Assembly (NCBI GenBank): GCA_010093485.1
Contig: MU001492.1
Location: 2,775,334-2,839,333, forward strand
DNA: 64,000 bases
Reading direction: 5' to 3'
Source of the DNA: Karstenula rhodostoma CBS 690.94
Lineage: Eukaryota; Ascomycota; Dothideomycetes; Pleosporales; Didymosphaeriaceae
The position numbers and the translations under genes are program-made. The notes under the pieces were generated by a model, which searched no databases, was not told the DNA's origin, and saw nothing but the letters and a program-made list of their open reading frames with translations. Below are positions 53,621 through 64,000 of the stretch, piece by piece. Position 1 is the first letter of the stretch, and every line of letters begins with the position of its first letter.

Positions 53621-56048
53621 GATGGGCGAGAAGGTGTGAGAAGGTGTGAGAAGGTGTGAGGTGTGGGTGAAAATGCGCTCGATAAATGACAAAGCTATGG
53701 GATGTAGCTTTGACGCGAAACCAGGCAGTGGAGTGGCCGTGGGTATATATGTCTCGACTGTGCGGAGGTGGTGCGGGGACTCTTATTGCTCGTCGAAAGA
53801 AGTGGGTGATGTGGAGAAGCTGCAGGTGTGTACTTGGACTCTTCAAGGCGAGTTATAGAGGTTTATACGTGGGCAGATGCGTCTGGAGCATAGGCCGCGG
53901 CGTGAGGCACCGCCCATCGACATCGACGCTACGCACGGTAATGGTGAGGTTGCCTCGTGGATTGGGTGGAGCTTGTTGCGTCATAGCCGAAGCAACTGTT
54001 GAGCGATGTTTATTGTCCGAGACCTACCAACGGCGAGTGAAAACCGGGGCGGTTGGGAGAGCACCGATGTGTGGTTGGCGTGGCTGCTCTGATTCGGCGT
54101 CCTCTGTAATGGGGTTGTATTTAAAGTGGATACCGATCCCGGTGCATTCACAAGCCAGAGACGCTGGAAAGCAGCCAGAACGGCATGGATTCGAGATACG
54201 GGATACGTACCAACCGCCGCACAGTCGACCCTTGCATCTCCTGTGGTTGACGGCCGCGCGTGGGAGATTTATGGGGCCTCCGCGGAAAGTTTGGTGCATG
54301 GTGACGCCATTGGACCGGCATTGGGCCTAGCCGCAGCGAGATTTCTTATCGGCGCGTCTGTCTTCAAACCGTCAGCGTCAGGCACGGAACGAGGCAGTGA
54401 TCTGGAAGGCGGAACTCGATCTGCGCGTAGATGGACGCCCTCCGTTTCCTGTTCCATGACGATGCTCGAGAAAGAGCCGGAACATGTGCACTTTCCGACG
54501 CTCCAACGACTAGTCGGAACCAGAGGATTGAGGCTGAGAATTGCCTGTCTGCCATGTTGCCGCATGAGCCGCAACGGCGCAAATCGCGATCCGCCACTCG
54601 TCTAAAGACGGTTTGAAGATCTGACACTCGGAGCCGACCGATCTACCAGACGCTTTTGCCTACTGTGTGTAGCCGCATTCTTACCACTGCCTGGGCTCTC
54701 GACAAAGTTGCAACCTACGGCCTGCATGCCGCAATGCCCTCACTGATTGCGCGTGGGTGCCCACAGCTGACATCATTGTACATTCGGCAATACTCTGTTA
54801 CGCCGCTCTTTGCGGACGCTTATCTCCAAACTGTCCCAATCAGTCTGCCAACCTCTCGCTCGACTTGGGGTAAATTCATGCCCAGGAGGCGCGGTTGCGC
54901 TGATCACGGCCACATGCGATTGTAGGAACCGCCGTCAGCTTGTTTTTGTTTCCGACCACCTTCCATACCATGTGTCCTGCCAACGTTGTGGGGCATATTG
55001 GCAGCCTGACACAAGACCTCTGTGCCGCTTCTCTATTCTGTGCTGTGCGTCGCAGAATGCCGGCCGGTGTCGTGGATTGATTGTAGTGGAGCACTGCCGC
55101 CAGAAGAGGTTCAAGGCCCCCATCTTCAATTCTTGTTACGTAGACCTCTCGGCACGCATTGAGTGACCGGAAGTGACGGCGGCTGATGCGCCTGGATTTA
55201 CCTGCCATTTGACCAGCTGCCAAATTGTCCTTCTAACAGTTGTACAGTCGCGGAGCAAACCCCGAGTGCAGTCGACCATTGTGTCGCCCATCCTTGGTCC
55301 TCGCAAGTACCGCAAGTTTCCCGAGCAAGCAACGAAGCAACCCAACTCGCCATTGCACAACTGTCTCGCAACCTGCAGCAGGGCGATCAGGGGGCTTGGG
55401 ATACTATGCGACGGCCGACAAGTGATCCGCCGGCCGAAAAGCAGAGTGGAGCTGCACGAGGCGTCTACGGGACTTGACGTTGGCGTGGTAGGAAAAGTAC
55501 ATGCGCGGTAAATGCGGCAAGACGAGCGAGGAAGGAGGTACTGTGCAGTGTAGCATCGAACAGTTGTTGTTGCTTCATGTGGGCCTTCATCTCCCCGGAT
55601 TGTCATCTCCAGCTGATCAGTCGGTTATTCTCGGCGCGGGGGAATTCAGAATTACCCACTTTATCTCCACGTCCCCACAGAGCGCGAGACGTTCAGAGTC
55701 GCTGAGATAGTGCTGCGCAATTTTGGACGATCATGCGCTCGGAAACTGCGTACCAGCCTCCTCAGGCATTGTCACCCAAGGGGGTGCTATGAACAGAACG
55801 AGGTGCAACTGCAATGCTCAGTAAGCGCCACTTCATCTGACCACTGTTAGCTGTACAAGTACGCTTCAGGGTAACGCAATGGTCTACGCTTCTGCTGAGG
55901 ACGCCATGTATTAGTTCTGCTCTGTAGCGGTATTGCGAGCAATGCCATCGGATTCGAGAGCGATTGATTGTAGCTCGGAGGGAACCGCACGTAGTTGAGT
56001 GGGCGACGGTGGGCCACGTGTACAACGTGCGTAAGGAAGGAACGGCCG
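53621..56048. other. 2.4-kb region without a recognised gene
   Basis: This is the divergent upstream region between the HAD gene (minus) and the uncharacterised gene at 56049 (plus). A 214-codon frame at 53686-54330 has Arg/Cys/Trp-rich, random-looking translation and is rejected. Confidence 0.4.
53636..53662. repeat. 10-bp triple repeat in the HAD-gene 5' UTR
   Basis: Three tandem AAGGTGTGAG-type units lie immediately upstream of the chosen start codon. Confidence 0.7.
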
Positions 56049-57954
56049 ATGGCAGAGATGGCAGAGATGGCAGGAACCGACCCGTGGACAGCCCAACTTC
56101 ATGGCGAGGCGCGGTCTTTGCCTCTTCACCCCAAATCTACCATCTCGCCACGCTCGAGGATGAATTGGACCGGTGGCAGACTGCAGCGATCCAAAGATGC
56201 AAACAAAGGGATCATTCAGAAACAGAAGGCCCATTTCGCGCGAGCACGAACACAACTGCAGCACGACTCTAGGGCAAGCACGTCTACCTTTCCCTATGCC
56301 TTCCTCGGTGATGAAAGAGCAAGCCAGCAACCCCAGTTCCCACTAACCAGCGCGCGTACCGCTCGCTTTACAGGGCGTAGTAGAGACAGGAGCGCAGCAG
56401 CTTCGCCCGTTCACCATGACCGGCCTGGGACGCGCAATGTTGCCGAAAGGAGACCTCCGCATGGTCACGATCAAGCAAATGCTGCATGGTCCGGTAACAC
56501 GAGCGGTAACTATGTGCCGCGCCTCCTCACCGATCAGACGCACCTGGTAATACGGCCTGCTGATATCTTTCATAGGCAGACATCACCAAGACAGAAGCCC
56601 AGACGCTGACGACTCCGAGGAGAGCCTCCTAGAAGCGAAAAGGAGATTGTTGCGACAGAATGACTGGGCCGGCCTGGCGCGACCGACGCCTCCGGTTATG
56701 AATTCTAGAGCCCAGCAAGGACGAGACGAGATAGGCAATCGCAGAAAGCCCAGCCATCGCAACGCATTGACCAAACGCGAGGCCCCTTCAAGGCACGTGC
56801 CACTGTCACACCAGACTGACAGCCGCCGACAGCTCGGTGGTGGCGCCCATCAAAACCACGATATCAAAATCCGCATCGGTGACGATGCATTGACGAACCG
56901 GACGACTGTGCAGCATTCCTCGCAAGCTCAAGCTCAAGAATCCGTTGCGGTGTACGACGCCACGTCTGAGGACATGACCCTAGGCAATGATGCTCTGCAT
57001 AGAGCTGCCCTAAAGCCGGGGCAGCAGGTAGATCCAAACGCTTGTTGGTTCGTGGGGGCGCCAACGCACGCTCATCGAAACTCAATGCGGATGGCAACGC
57101 CGCAGAGCCAGCAACCCTACTCTCTTGACGGGTCAGTGGCCAGTATGCGCGCTGGTCGAAACGAAGGCTCCAATGCATCGCCGAATGACTGGTCCATCAT
57201 CAATTCATCCGCTGAAGATAATGCCAGCTCGAACAAAAAGGGTGAAGTCTCGAATTACTGTATCGAAGACATTGCCCGCTCATCGCGCCTCACTTTTGAC
57301 ACGGCGGCCGAGTTCTCAGCAGTAGCCCCAATAAAGAACGCGTCCACGTGCAACCTGATCGGTGAATCGAATCATGACCACTGTACGGCTAATGCGACGG
57401 TGACAGAATCAGGCAATGTCCAAATGGAAGCAGGAGCTGCCGGTAGAGCTGAATCCAGACTCCCTCGCAGTATCGACGAGGGTCCTTGGATGGCTTTCCT
57501 TCCAGTCCAGGCGAGTAGTTCCAGCCTTTCGGTTGCAGACGATCCATCCGCACTCAATCGGGCGCCTGATCGGCCGTCACCAAATCCCCCATCGGATTCT
57601 GCGTTGTGGTCACAGCGAGTTACCCAGGGTACTCGAACGCTGAGTAACGTTTCCCTGTGCGTCTCTTCGTCTTTGCCTTCTATTGCGCGAAAAAGCGACA
57701 AGAACGAGCTACGAGAACGACTGCATATGGGAACAAGAAGGTCGGGACGTCCGAAGAAGCAACGCGACGAGAACGACAAATTCTGGCAGAGGCTCGTGTT
57801 CGGAAGTGACGAGGTCGACTCAGCAGATGGTATTCTCGAGACCGCAACAAGTCCAGACAAGGCGGGTATGGACGAAAGGATGATTCTTCCATCTGTGGCT
57901 GTGTCACGTGGCTCTACACCGTGCGATCCGCTCTGTGGTCTAGGCTTTGCGTAA
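56049..57954 (+). CDS. uncharacterised fungal protein with WTGGRL and LLRQNDW motifs
   Basis: Two frames are joined by an intron with donor GTAACT at 56506 (or GTAACA at 56494, same phase), branch TGCTGAT and acceptor CATAG ending at 56575. The product is 611 residues. Exon 1 has MNWTGGRLQRSKDANKG and QKQKAHFARARTQLQ. Exon 2 opens with an acidic DADDSEESLLEAKRR followed by LLRQNDWAGLARPTPP. From memory, WTGGRL...KQ.HFA and LL...DW.GL pieces recur in uncharacterised Pezizomycotina proteins, and their joining across this splice supports the model. The middle is disordered. Near the C-terminus is a basic TRRSGRPKKQRDEN stretch (AT-hook-like RSGRPKK) and KFWQRLVFGSDE. A nuclear role is plausible, by inference. 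The start at 56049 (MAEMAEMAG) is the first ATG of the frame; an upstream exon is possible. Splicing 57951-58005 would extend the end to 58072. Confidence 0.68.
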
Positions 57955-59265
57955 GCGACAATACACAAGCTGCACCAACCCGTGCGCCACTTGTAACGTC
58001 TTCAGGGCCAATATTGCCCATGATCACATCGACAGCTTCACTGAGTCGTGGTCAGGCAGAAATCCCAAGTAAGAAGAATGGAGATGCAGCAATGAGGGCA
58101 GCGGTCTCGGACTGCAGTCGGTGACTCACACCTCAATGCGCAACAACGTGTCCTCTGTCCGTGATACCAACTCTTGAGATTTTCGGTGACTCAGCACGAG
58201 CAACCCGCATTGACCTGAAGCGCGAGGAAGACAGCACATTCGACCTTGTCGGGCCGACTCAAAAGAGCAAAACGAGGTGCAACGCAGATCGGATGAATTC
58301 CGGTGAGCAGTGCTAAAGTGAACAAACTTGATCACCTTTGGCGTATTAAAATGTGTGTTCCCTATCACGAGGAAGGGGGTGATGGCGCAGGGGCGTGCGG
58401 GAGCTCGCCTGACAGCGGCTCAAGCGACTTGCCTTGCAACGCTCGCTCTACCCAGCAAATCCAGGCTGCACACAACAATGGTGAAATAACTGATCCCTAC
58501 CGGCCAATTCGCTAGTCATTGGGCAGCAACATGCCTTGAAGTCAACAAGCGGTCAGCTGGAGTGGCATGCACGCGAAACGTTTTCCGTGTGTTTGTTCTT
58601 CTCATTGGTGTGCACTTTTCGCAAATGAATATCTGTACCTCCCACGAGATTGGAATCGTCGCTCAATCGTGTTGCACAGTACGCTCACCGCCACAGGCTA
58701 ACGTAGGGTTTCTTGCACGCGCCATGACCAAGACCCTTTCCTCGGTGTTTCTTTGACTGAATTGATGCGTGTCGTGCATGTCAATGGCTTGCCATGGGAG
58801 CAGGGTGCGATACGTGCGAGCCCTATATCGGGACACTTTGCGTGAGACGAGTGGGAAATGCGCACGCAGCCGAGTAAGGATTACACGGTAGCATTCAGCA
58901 CTGCATTCCTTAGGCCACCTGGACCCGCCGCAGACGGCCGTGGCGATATTGGGCACACGGGGGTTGGAATGCATCCAGCTGATGCATTGACGTCAAACAC
59001 AAAACCAAGTCGGAAAACGGCATGGAAGTTCAGCTGCACGAGGGAAGTGGGAAGAAGCGATTTGCGACGAAGGGCGCAGAGGAAGCGATAGCTATCATCC
59101 TACGGGCGATGGGCATGTGACGTTGCCGGGGGATCCCAAAAGTGGCTTGGTTGTGGGGAGGCTGCATGATGATTTGTGGGCGCCAGGGGTCAAGTCCAGC
59201 TGAGGATGCCGGGCTTCCAGAAGACGGTCGGAATAAGGCAGCGTCACGCGACTGGTGTGCATGGC

Positions 59266-59310
59266 ATAGGATAGGATAGGATAGAATAGGATAGGATAGG
59301 ATAGGATAGG
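59266..59310. repeat. ATAGG pentanucleotide repeat, nine units
   Basis: Nine tandem 5-bp units, ATAGG with one ATAGA variant. This is not the fungal telomere hexamer TTAGGG. Confidence 0.9.
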
Positions 59311-59510
59311 GAGCAGCACGGCAACATGTCACCGTACAGTGTACACGCGCTCGCCGTGACGAGTGGCACAGCGCCATGGCAGGCAGCGCTGCGGTGAGTG
59401 ACGCGGCGGGGGCCTTGATTGACGCTGGCGCGATCGGCGCCAGGGGGAACCAGTCGGTCGGCACACGTTTGTTTCAATGCGACGGGCCCGCGCCACGTGC
59501 GGGCGGCGGA

Positions 59511-59556
59511 AACGACGAAACGACGAAACGACGAAGCGACGAAACGACACGACGAA
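59511..59556. repeat. AACGACGA octamer repeat
   Basis: About five copies of an 8-bp unit (AACGACGA with AGCGACGA variants). Confidence 0.8.
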
Positions 59557-60746
59557 GCCACGCTGCCCTCGTCGCAGCATGGGGACAGCCGGCGTGTTGT
59601 TTGGCACGTCGCGGAGACATTTCCCGGTCCATCAGCACTCACTCGCGGCAGCAGGGACGGCGTGTGTGGGTAAGCATGGAGCATGGAGCATGGAGCACGC
59701 ACGGAGAGCATGGCGCATGGAATGGGTACACGGCAGCGCCCCTGGACAGAGGTACATACACAGATGGTATGATGGAGCTGGCAGATGCACGCAGGCCACG
59801 TCCCGCCGACGTCGCCGTCAGCTTGGACGGTGGTGGTACTCGTGGTGCCAGCCTGCCTGCCAGTGTGCATGCCCGACGCGCTCCGCTACGCTGCCGTCGT
59901 CCATGTGCCGTCGGGCGCGGTGGCTGGCTATTATCAACCATGCTGGCTGGCATGAAGGAGCTCAGCCTTGTGTCGCGCTGGCGACGGGCCGTGATTCGCG
60001 TGCCTGTCTGTCTGGTTGTCTCCGTCGGATTGCGGCGGCGCTGCTGCTGCTGACGAGGGCGGCGTACAGCTGGCGCGCTCGCGTGCAAGAGACGACAGGG
60101 AGACACTGGCAGGGAGGCAGGGAGAGGGTGGCAGCGGCGACGAGACGGAGATTTTCAGGCGCCCTCGTCCCCAAGCAGCGCTGGGCTGGGTGGAGCAGGC
60201 CGACTGACTGTCGGTTTCACCACGAAAGCGGGGCGGGAGAGTGGGAGGAGCGGCACGAGCAGGCTTGGAATGAGGGCGCGCGCGCAGCCGCAAGATCCGG
60301 TACAGGCTCATCAGGCCACTGGGCGTCGTGGCCAGGGGAGCGCGGCGGCTGTGAATTGCGTGCGGCGGCGGCGTCCTACACCGCCGCGGGCATAGCGCTG
60401 GCCGCTCGCCGTTAGAAAAGTCGTTGCCGTTGCCGTTGCACGTCTCTAGTCTCTAGTATTTACCTTTGTCTACCTTGTACCCTGTACTGTACCAGTCTAC
60501 TGCTCCCTAGTCAGTCGCTCCGGCACCCGCAACCTAATTTGTTTCCTCGAGCAACCGCCCGCCGCACATCTCCAGCCTGTGAGCCCGCCTGCACTGCACT
60601 GCATCCCCAATCCACGCACCCGCGCCCCTCGACAGCCTCGACAGCCTCGCATACACGCTGCATTGTCAATCCTCCTCCACACGGCCGCCTGCAGCTGCAG
60701 CTGCCCGATCGGTCCGCCCACCGTCTCCCTCGCCTACCCCCCACGA

Positions 60747-60747
<1 letters not shown>

Positions 60748-60781
<34 letters not shown>

Positions 60782-60783
60782 TG
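60748..60783. repeat. CACCGCC heptamer repeat
   Basis: Four to five copies of a 7-bp unit, CACCGCC, in the PLC upstream region. Confidence 0.8.
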
Positions 60784-61122
60784 CCTACCGCTGCGAACGC
60801 CCCGCCGGCACCCCTGCTCCTTCTGCTGCACTGCATGCAGCGCGTCTGCACGCAAGCAAGCCCTCTGCAGCTGACCGGCATCGCCCAGCGTCTTCGCGCA
60901 TAGCGCTTCAGCGCCCCGTACCACGCAGTCCTCCACGATCCCTCCCGCGCGCCATGCTGCTTTGGTAGCGCGACCCGTCACAGCCGCTGTCTATAATACC
61001 GTGCATTCACTCCGCTGAGGGCGCGCCCACCAGAACGCTCCTTCCGTTGCCCACCAGCATGCCGACGCACTAGACCTCGCCTCGCTCCGTCATCCATACA
61101 ACCTCCCTCCCCCCTCACAAAA

Positions 61123-64000
61123 ATGTCTCTCCTCAACGGAGACCCCAAATCGCACCGCCCGCGCCTCCCCTCACCCCAGCCCTCCTTTGCGCGCGCAATC
61201 ACCATTCCCGCCGCCCGCGGCAGCCCCGCGAGCATAGCCTCGCACTTTGGCCGCAATGGCAGCCTGTCGTCGACCCCCGAGGGCATGGTGCCTCTCACCA
61301 GCTGCTCGTTGCCGGCCGTGCCCTCCTACATGCTGCCCGAATCCCTCATCCAGCCGCCCATGAGCACCCCGCCTACCTCCTCCCCCAACGCCATGGCCGA
61401 AGCGCTGGGCAGGGGTCCCGCGTTAATACGAAGAGTCAGTCGGGGCGCACAGGGCCTGCCCAACAGGTTCCGGCGCGGTGGCTCGGCCGCTCACCGGGAG
61501 AAGAGCTCCGGACCCGTCATCATGCGCCGCCGGAGCGACAGCAGGACAGCCGTCGAGGGCGTCATGGAGCTCTCCGACCTCGACATCAACTACCTCGACG
61601 ACGAAGACGCAGAGCTGGCCGTGGACGAGGATGGCGATCCCATCGTCGATGCTCTCGGCATTGCATCCGCCCGGCCCATGGTCAGCTCAATCCCTTCCAC
61701 CTTTGTGTCGGCGCCGAAGCGGAACTCACGAGTAGAACAGGGCACTATGCTGCTCAAAATCACCAAGAAGGCCAAGAAGAACATTCTCCTGCGCCTGGAC
61801 TTGGACTCCGCAAAGGTCTTCTGGGACCCTTCTCGGCCATGGAAGTACTTCTACATCGATGATGTCAAGGACTTCCGCACTGGAGCCGATGCCAAGCACT
61901 ACCGCGAAGAGCTGGGCTACGACGAATGGTACGAACCGCTCTGGCTTACCATCGTATATTCCGACACAAGCCGTTCCAAGGGCAAGATAAAGACCATGCA
62001 CCTCATTGCACCCGACGTGTTCGTCTTCAACATGTGGACCGATACTCTCAATGCTGTGTCGCGTGATCGGATCGATATGATGGCCAGCCTGATGGGATTC
62101 GCCGAGAAGAGCGCTCGACTGGTCTGGAATCGCCAGATGAAGAAACGATTCAACGGAAAAGATCATCCACAAGACGAGGAAACCATGGATCTCCAGGGCA
62201 CCATCGAACTCTGTCGCAGTCTGCACATCAACTGTTCCGAGCAGATGCTCCAGTCATACTTTGTCGATGCTGACCAAGACCACACCGACACCCTCAACCA
62301 AGAAGAGTTCCTGCACTTTGTGCGTCGATTGAAGAAGAGGAAAGACCTGAAACAGATCTACAAGCAGTTCACGCCTGCGCCCCACTCGGGCATGGATCAA
62401 CACACTTTCTTCGAGTTTCTCCAGCGGGAACAGGGCGTCGACGTCAACGCCAATGTTGACCATTGGAATTCGATTTTTGAGAAGTTGACGGGTGCTGCCA
62501 AGCCGAAATCGACGCCCCCTGACGATGGCGAGATTCCACTTCCTCCGACCATGAACTTCCCAGCGTTCCAAACCTTCCTCACCTCCGACGTGCACAACCC
62601 CATCTTCAAGCCGAACAACAAGACGTCGAAGCTCGAACGTCCGTTGAACGAATACTTTATCTCAAGTTCCCACAACACCTATCTCTTGGGCCCTCAAGTC
62701 AAAGGAACGTCCAGCACCGAAGCCTACATCACCGCGCTCCAGAAAGGTTGCCGCTGTCTGGAGATCGACTGTTGGGATGGAAGTGACGGCAAGCCCATCG
62801 TCACGCATGGGCGAACGCTCACCAAAAGCATAACCTTCTCCGATGCAATCAGGGTGATCGACAAGTACGCTTTTGTGGAGTCCCAGTATCCCCTCATTTT
62901 GTCCCTTGAGGTTCACTGCTCCCCTGACCAGCAGGCCCTCATGGTCAAGACTATGGTTGAGGAGTTTGGCGATAAGCTCGTGGCTCAACCTTTATCGGAT
63001 GGCTACCAGTTGCCGTCACCAGAGGAACTCAAGAGCCGAATCCTCATCAAGGTGAAAGGCCCTCCCGAGGAACTTGATACAAGGGCGCTTGCCCAAGAAT
63101 TGACTACTCGCAAGCGCGAGCGTAGCTTCAGCTCGCCTTGGTCACGCCCTGTGCAGATGGACAACAGCCTCATACCCAATTCTCCCCTCATCTCGAGCCC
63201 TCATTCATTGAGCCCGCCAGAGCGTGCGAATGCTTTCTGGGCATCCCCTCGTACCTCAGCCACATCGACAACATACATCGCGACACCATCTCTGATCAGC
63301 TCCGCAGACGACAGCGACAGCCCCCATGTAACTGCCGCCGAGGATCAAGAGAAGAGGAAGCCCAAGAAGACGAAGACGAGCAATATTACCGATGTGTTGG
63401 GCCGGCTAGGCGTCTACACTCGGGGCATCAAGTTTACCGACTTTGATGCGGTGGAAGCCGAAAATCCCAACCACGTCATCTCCTTCAACGAACGTGTCTT
63501 CGACAAGCTCACCAAAAACGGCGGACGTGACAAGCAGCGTCTCGAGGAGCACAACATGTCATGTTTGATGCGCGTGTACCCTGGTGGACATCGCATCATG
63601 TCGAGCAACTTCGATCCTCTCCGTTTCTGGCGCCGCGGTGTTCAGATGGCTGCCACCAACTGGCAAACATACGACCTGGGACAGCAACTGAACGAGGCTA
63701 TGTTCGCTGGTGGCAATGATCGGAGCGGCTACGTGTTGAAACCTGCCGAGCTCCGGTACCACGATCAGACGCCTGTGGTTGGTCCACGACGAGCACCAAA
63801 GATGCAAGTCAAGTTCACTGTGCAGATCATCTCTGCCCAGCAACTTCCGCGACCGAAGACCGACGCCCCTATCAGCCCGTTTGTTCAATTCGAGATGTAC
63901 TGTGCCGAGGATGCTGGTCCGAATGCGACTGGGATCGGCGGTCAGGACGTCTCTACCCACAAGGACGGATACTCAGGCATCGGTCAACCGCTCAAGAAGA
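61123..64000 (+). CDS. PLC1: phosphoinositide-specific phospholipase C (partial, right edge)
   Basis: The frame opens at the ATG in CAAAAATGTCT and is still open at the window end: 959 codons, no intron. The enzyme hydrolyses PIP2 to IP3 and diacylglycerol in Ca2+ signalling and is of the PLC-delta type. Domains in order: a disordered Ser/Pro/Arg-rich extension (1-200), a PH-like domain (about 205-335), EF hands (about 345-490, with DADQDHTDTLNQEEF), the catalytic X box (about 505-655), a Ser/Pro-rich X-Y linker (670-755), the Y box (about 762-880), and the start of a C2 domain at 894. Catalytic residues are present: His517 in SSSHNTYLLG, Glu547 and Asp549 in CLEIDCWDG, His562 in THGRTLT, and Glu596 in LSLEVHC. 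The stop and most of the C2 domain lie beyond the edge. Identification is firm. Confidence 0.96.
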   Translation, partial: MSLLNGDPKSHRPRLPSPQPSFARAITIPAARGSPASIASHFGRNGSLSSTPEGMVPLTSCSLPAVPSYMLPESLIQPPMSTPPTSSPNAMAEALGRGPALIRRVSRGAQGLPNRFRRGGSAAHREKSSGPVIMRRRSDSRTAVEGVMELSDLDINYLDDEDAELAVDEDGDPIVDALGIASARPMVSSIPSTFVSAPKRNSRVEQGTMLLKITKKAKKNILLRLDLDSAKVFWDPSRPWKYFYIDDVKDFRTGADAKHYREELGYDEWYEPLWLTIVYSDTSRSKGKIKTMHLIAPDVFVFNMWTDTLNAVSRDRIDMMASLMGFAEKSARLVWNRQMKKRFNGKDHPQDEETMDLQGTIELCRSLHINCSEQMLQSYFVDADQDHTDTLNQEEFLHFVRRLKKRKDLKQIYKQFTPAPHSGMDQHTFFEFLQREQGVDVNANVDHWNSIFEKLTGAAKPKSTPPDDGEIPLPPTMNFPAFQTFLTSDVHNPIFKPNNKTSKLERPLNEYFISSSHNTYLLGPQVKGTSSTEAYITALQKGCRCLEIDCWDGSDGKPIVTHGRTLTKSITFSDAIRVIDKYAFVESQYPLILSLEVHCSPDQQALMVKTMVEEFGDKLVAQPLSDGYQLPSPEELKSRILIKVKGPPEELDTRALAQELTTRKRERSFSSPWSRPVQMDNSLIPNSPLISSPHSLSPPERANAFWASPRTSATSTTYIATPSLISSADDSDSPHVTAAEDQEKRKPKKTKTSNITDVLGRLGVYTRGIKFTDFDAVEAENPNHVISFNERVFDKLTKNGGRDKQRLEEHNMSCLMRVYPGGHRIMSSNFDPLRFWRRGVQMAATNWQTYDLGQQLNEAMFAGGNDRSGYVLKPAELRYHDQTPVVGPRRAPKMQVKFTVQIISAQQLPRPKTDAPISPFVQFEMYCAEDAGPNATGIGGQDVSTHKDGYSGIGQPLKK

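Larger units (their letters stand above)
57955..61122. other. 3.2-kb region with simple repeats, upstream of phospholipase C
   Basis: No supported gene. Two short tandem repeats (59266-59310 and 59511-59556) and one nearer the PLC gene (60748-60783) are listed separately. From about 60420 to 61122 the + strand is C/T-rich, as expected for the PLC promoter and 5' UTR. Confidence 0.4.

Noticed and set aside
53686..54330. 214-codon plus-strand frame upstream of the HAD gene
   Set aside because: It overlaps the 5' UTR of the HAD gene and has a Trp/Cys/Arg-rich random translation.
59266..59310. ATAGG repeat considered as interstitial telomere
   Set aside because: The unit is a pentamer and does not match TTAGGG or its permutations.

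Overview
The window is nuclear DNA of a filamentous ascomycete (Pezizomycotina; Dothideomycetes is my best guess, by inference). The evidence is short GT-AG introns of about 45-80 bp, some with CTAAC-like branch points, intron-containing nuclear tRNA genes, a fungal Egh16-like secreted protein, and typical fungal orthologues of DNA polymerase delta, Bud32, a Pho85-type cyclin and phospholipase C. Genes are moderately spaced and lie on both strands. There is no rRNA, CRISPR or intact transposon.

Left part (1-20.5 kb): an Egh16-like secreted protein with an Ala/Pro tail (2.2-3.4 kb); a same-strand row of four small coiled-coil genes (4.0-7.2 kb), at least three of which share a C-terminal VED[WL] motif and one of which carries an in-frame stop; a GNAT acetyltransferase; the four-exon catalytic subunit of DNA polymerase delta, divergent from the GNAT gene; a repetitive acidic gene of unclear integrity at 13.3 kb; a MYND zinc-finger protein; and a Clg1/Pho80-like cyclin.

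Middle part (20.5-47 kb): a 7.4-kb stretch without a recognisable gene but with several minisatellites; mitochondrial ribosomal protein uL15m; a long DNA hairpin at 30.3 kb; a protein with near-identical 22-residue repeats; an 87-residue CxxC protein; a coiled-coil protein; a 146-residue secreted cysteine-rich protein in four exons; a Q/P-rich conserved protein; the KEOPS kinase Bud32; a small membrane-anchored or secreted protein; and a PEP mutase/isocitrate lyase family enzyme.

Right part (47-64 kb): tRNA-Asp and tRNA-Lys, both with introns; a gene-poor, AT-richer stretch; two related elements of about 105 bp in opposite orientation (44.6 and 51.1 kb) that look like a miniature transposon family; a HAD-family phosphatase; an uncharacterised two-exon protein with two motifs I remember from other filamentous fungi; and phosphoinositide phospholipase C, cut by the right edge.

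The genes do not form a biosynthetic cluster. Polymerase delta, uL15m, Bud32, the tRNAs and PLC are housekeeping or signalling genes. Between them lie lineage-restricted small genes: the coiled-coil row, the CxxC protein, the repeat protein and the secreted proteins. Many genes switch from C-ending codons at the 5' end to G-ending codons at the 3' end.
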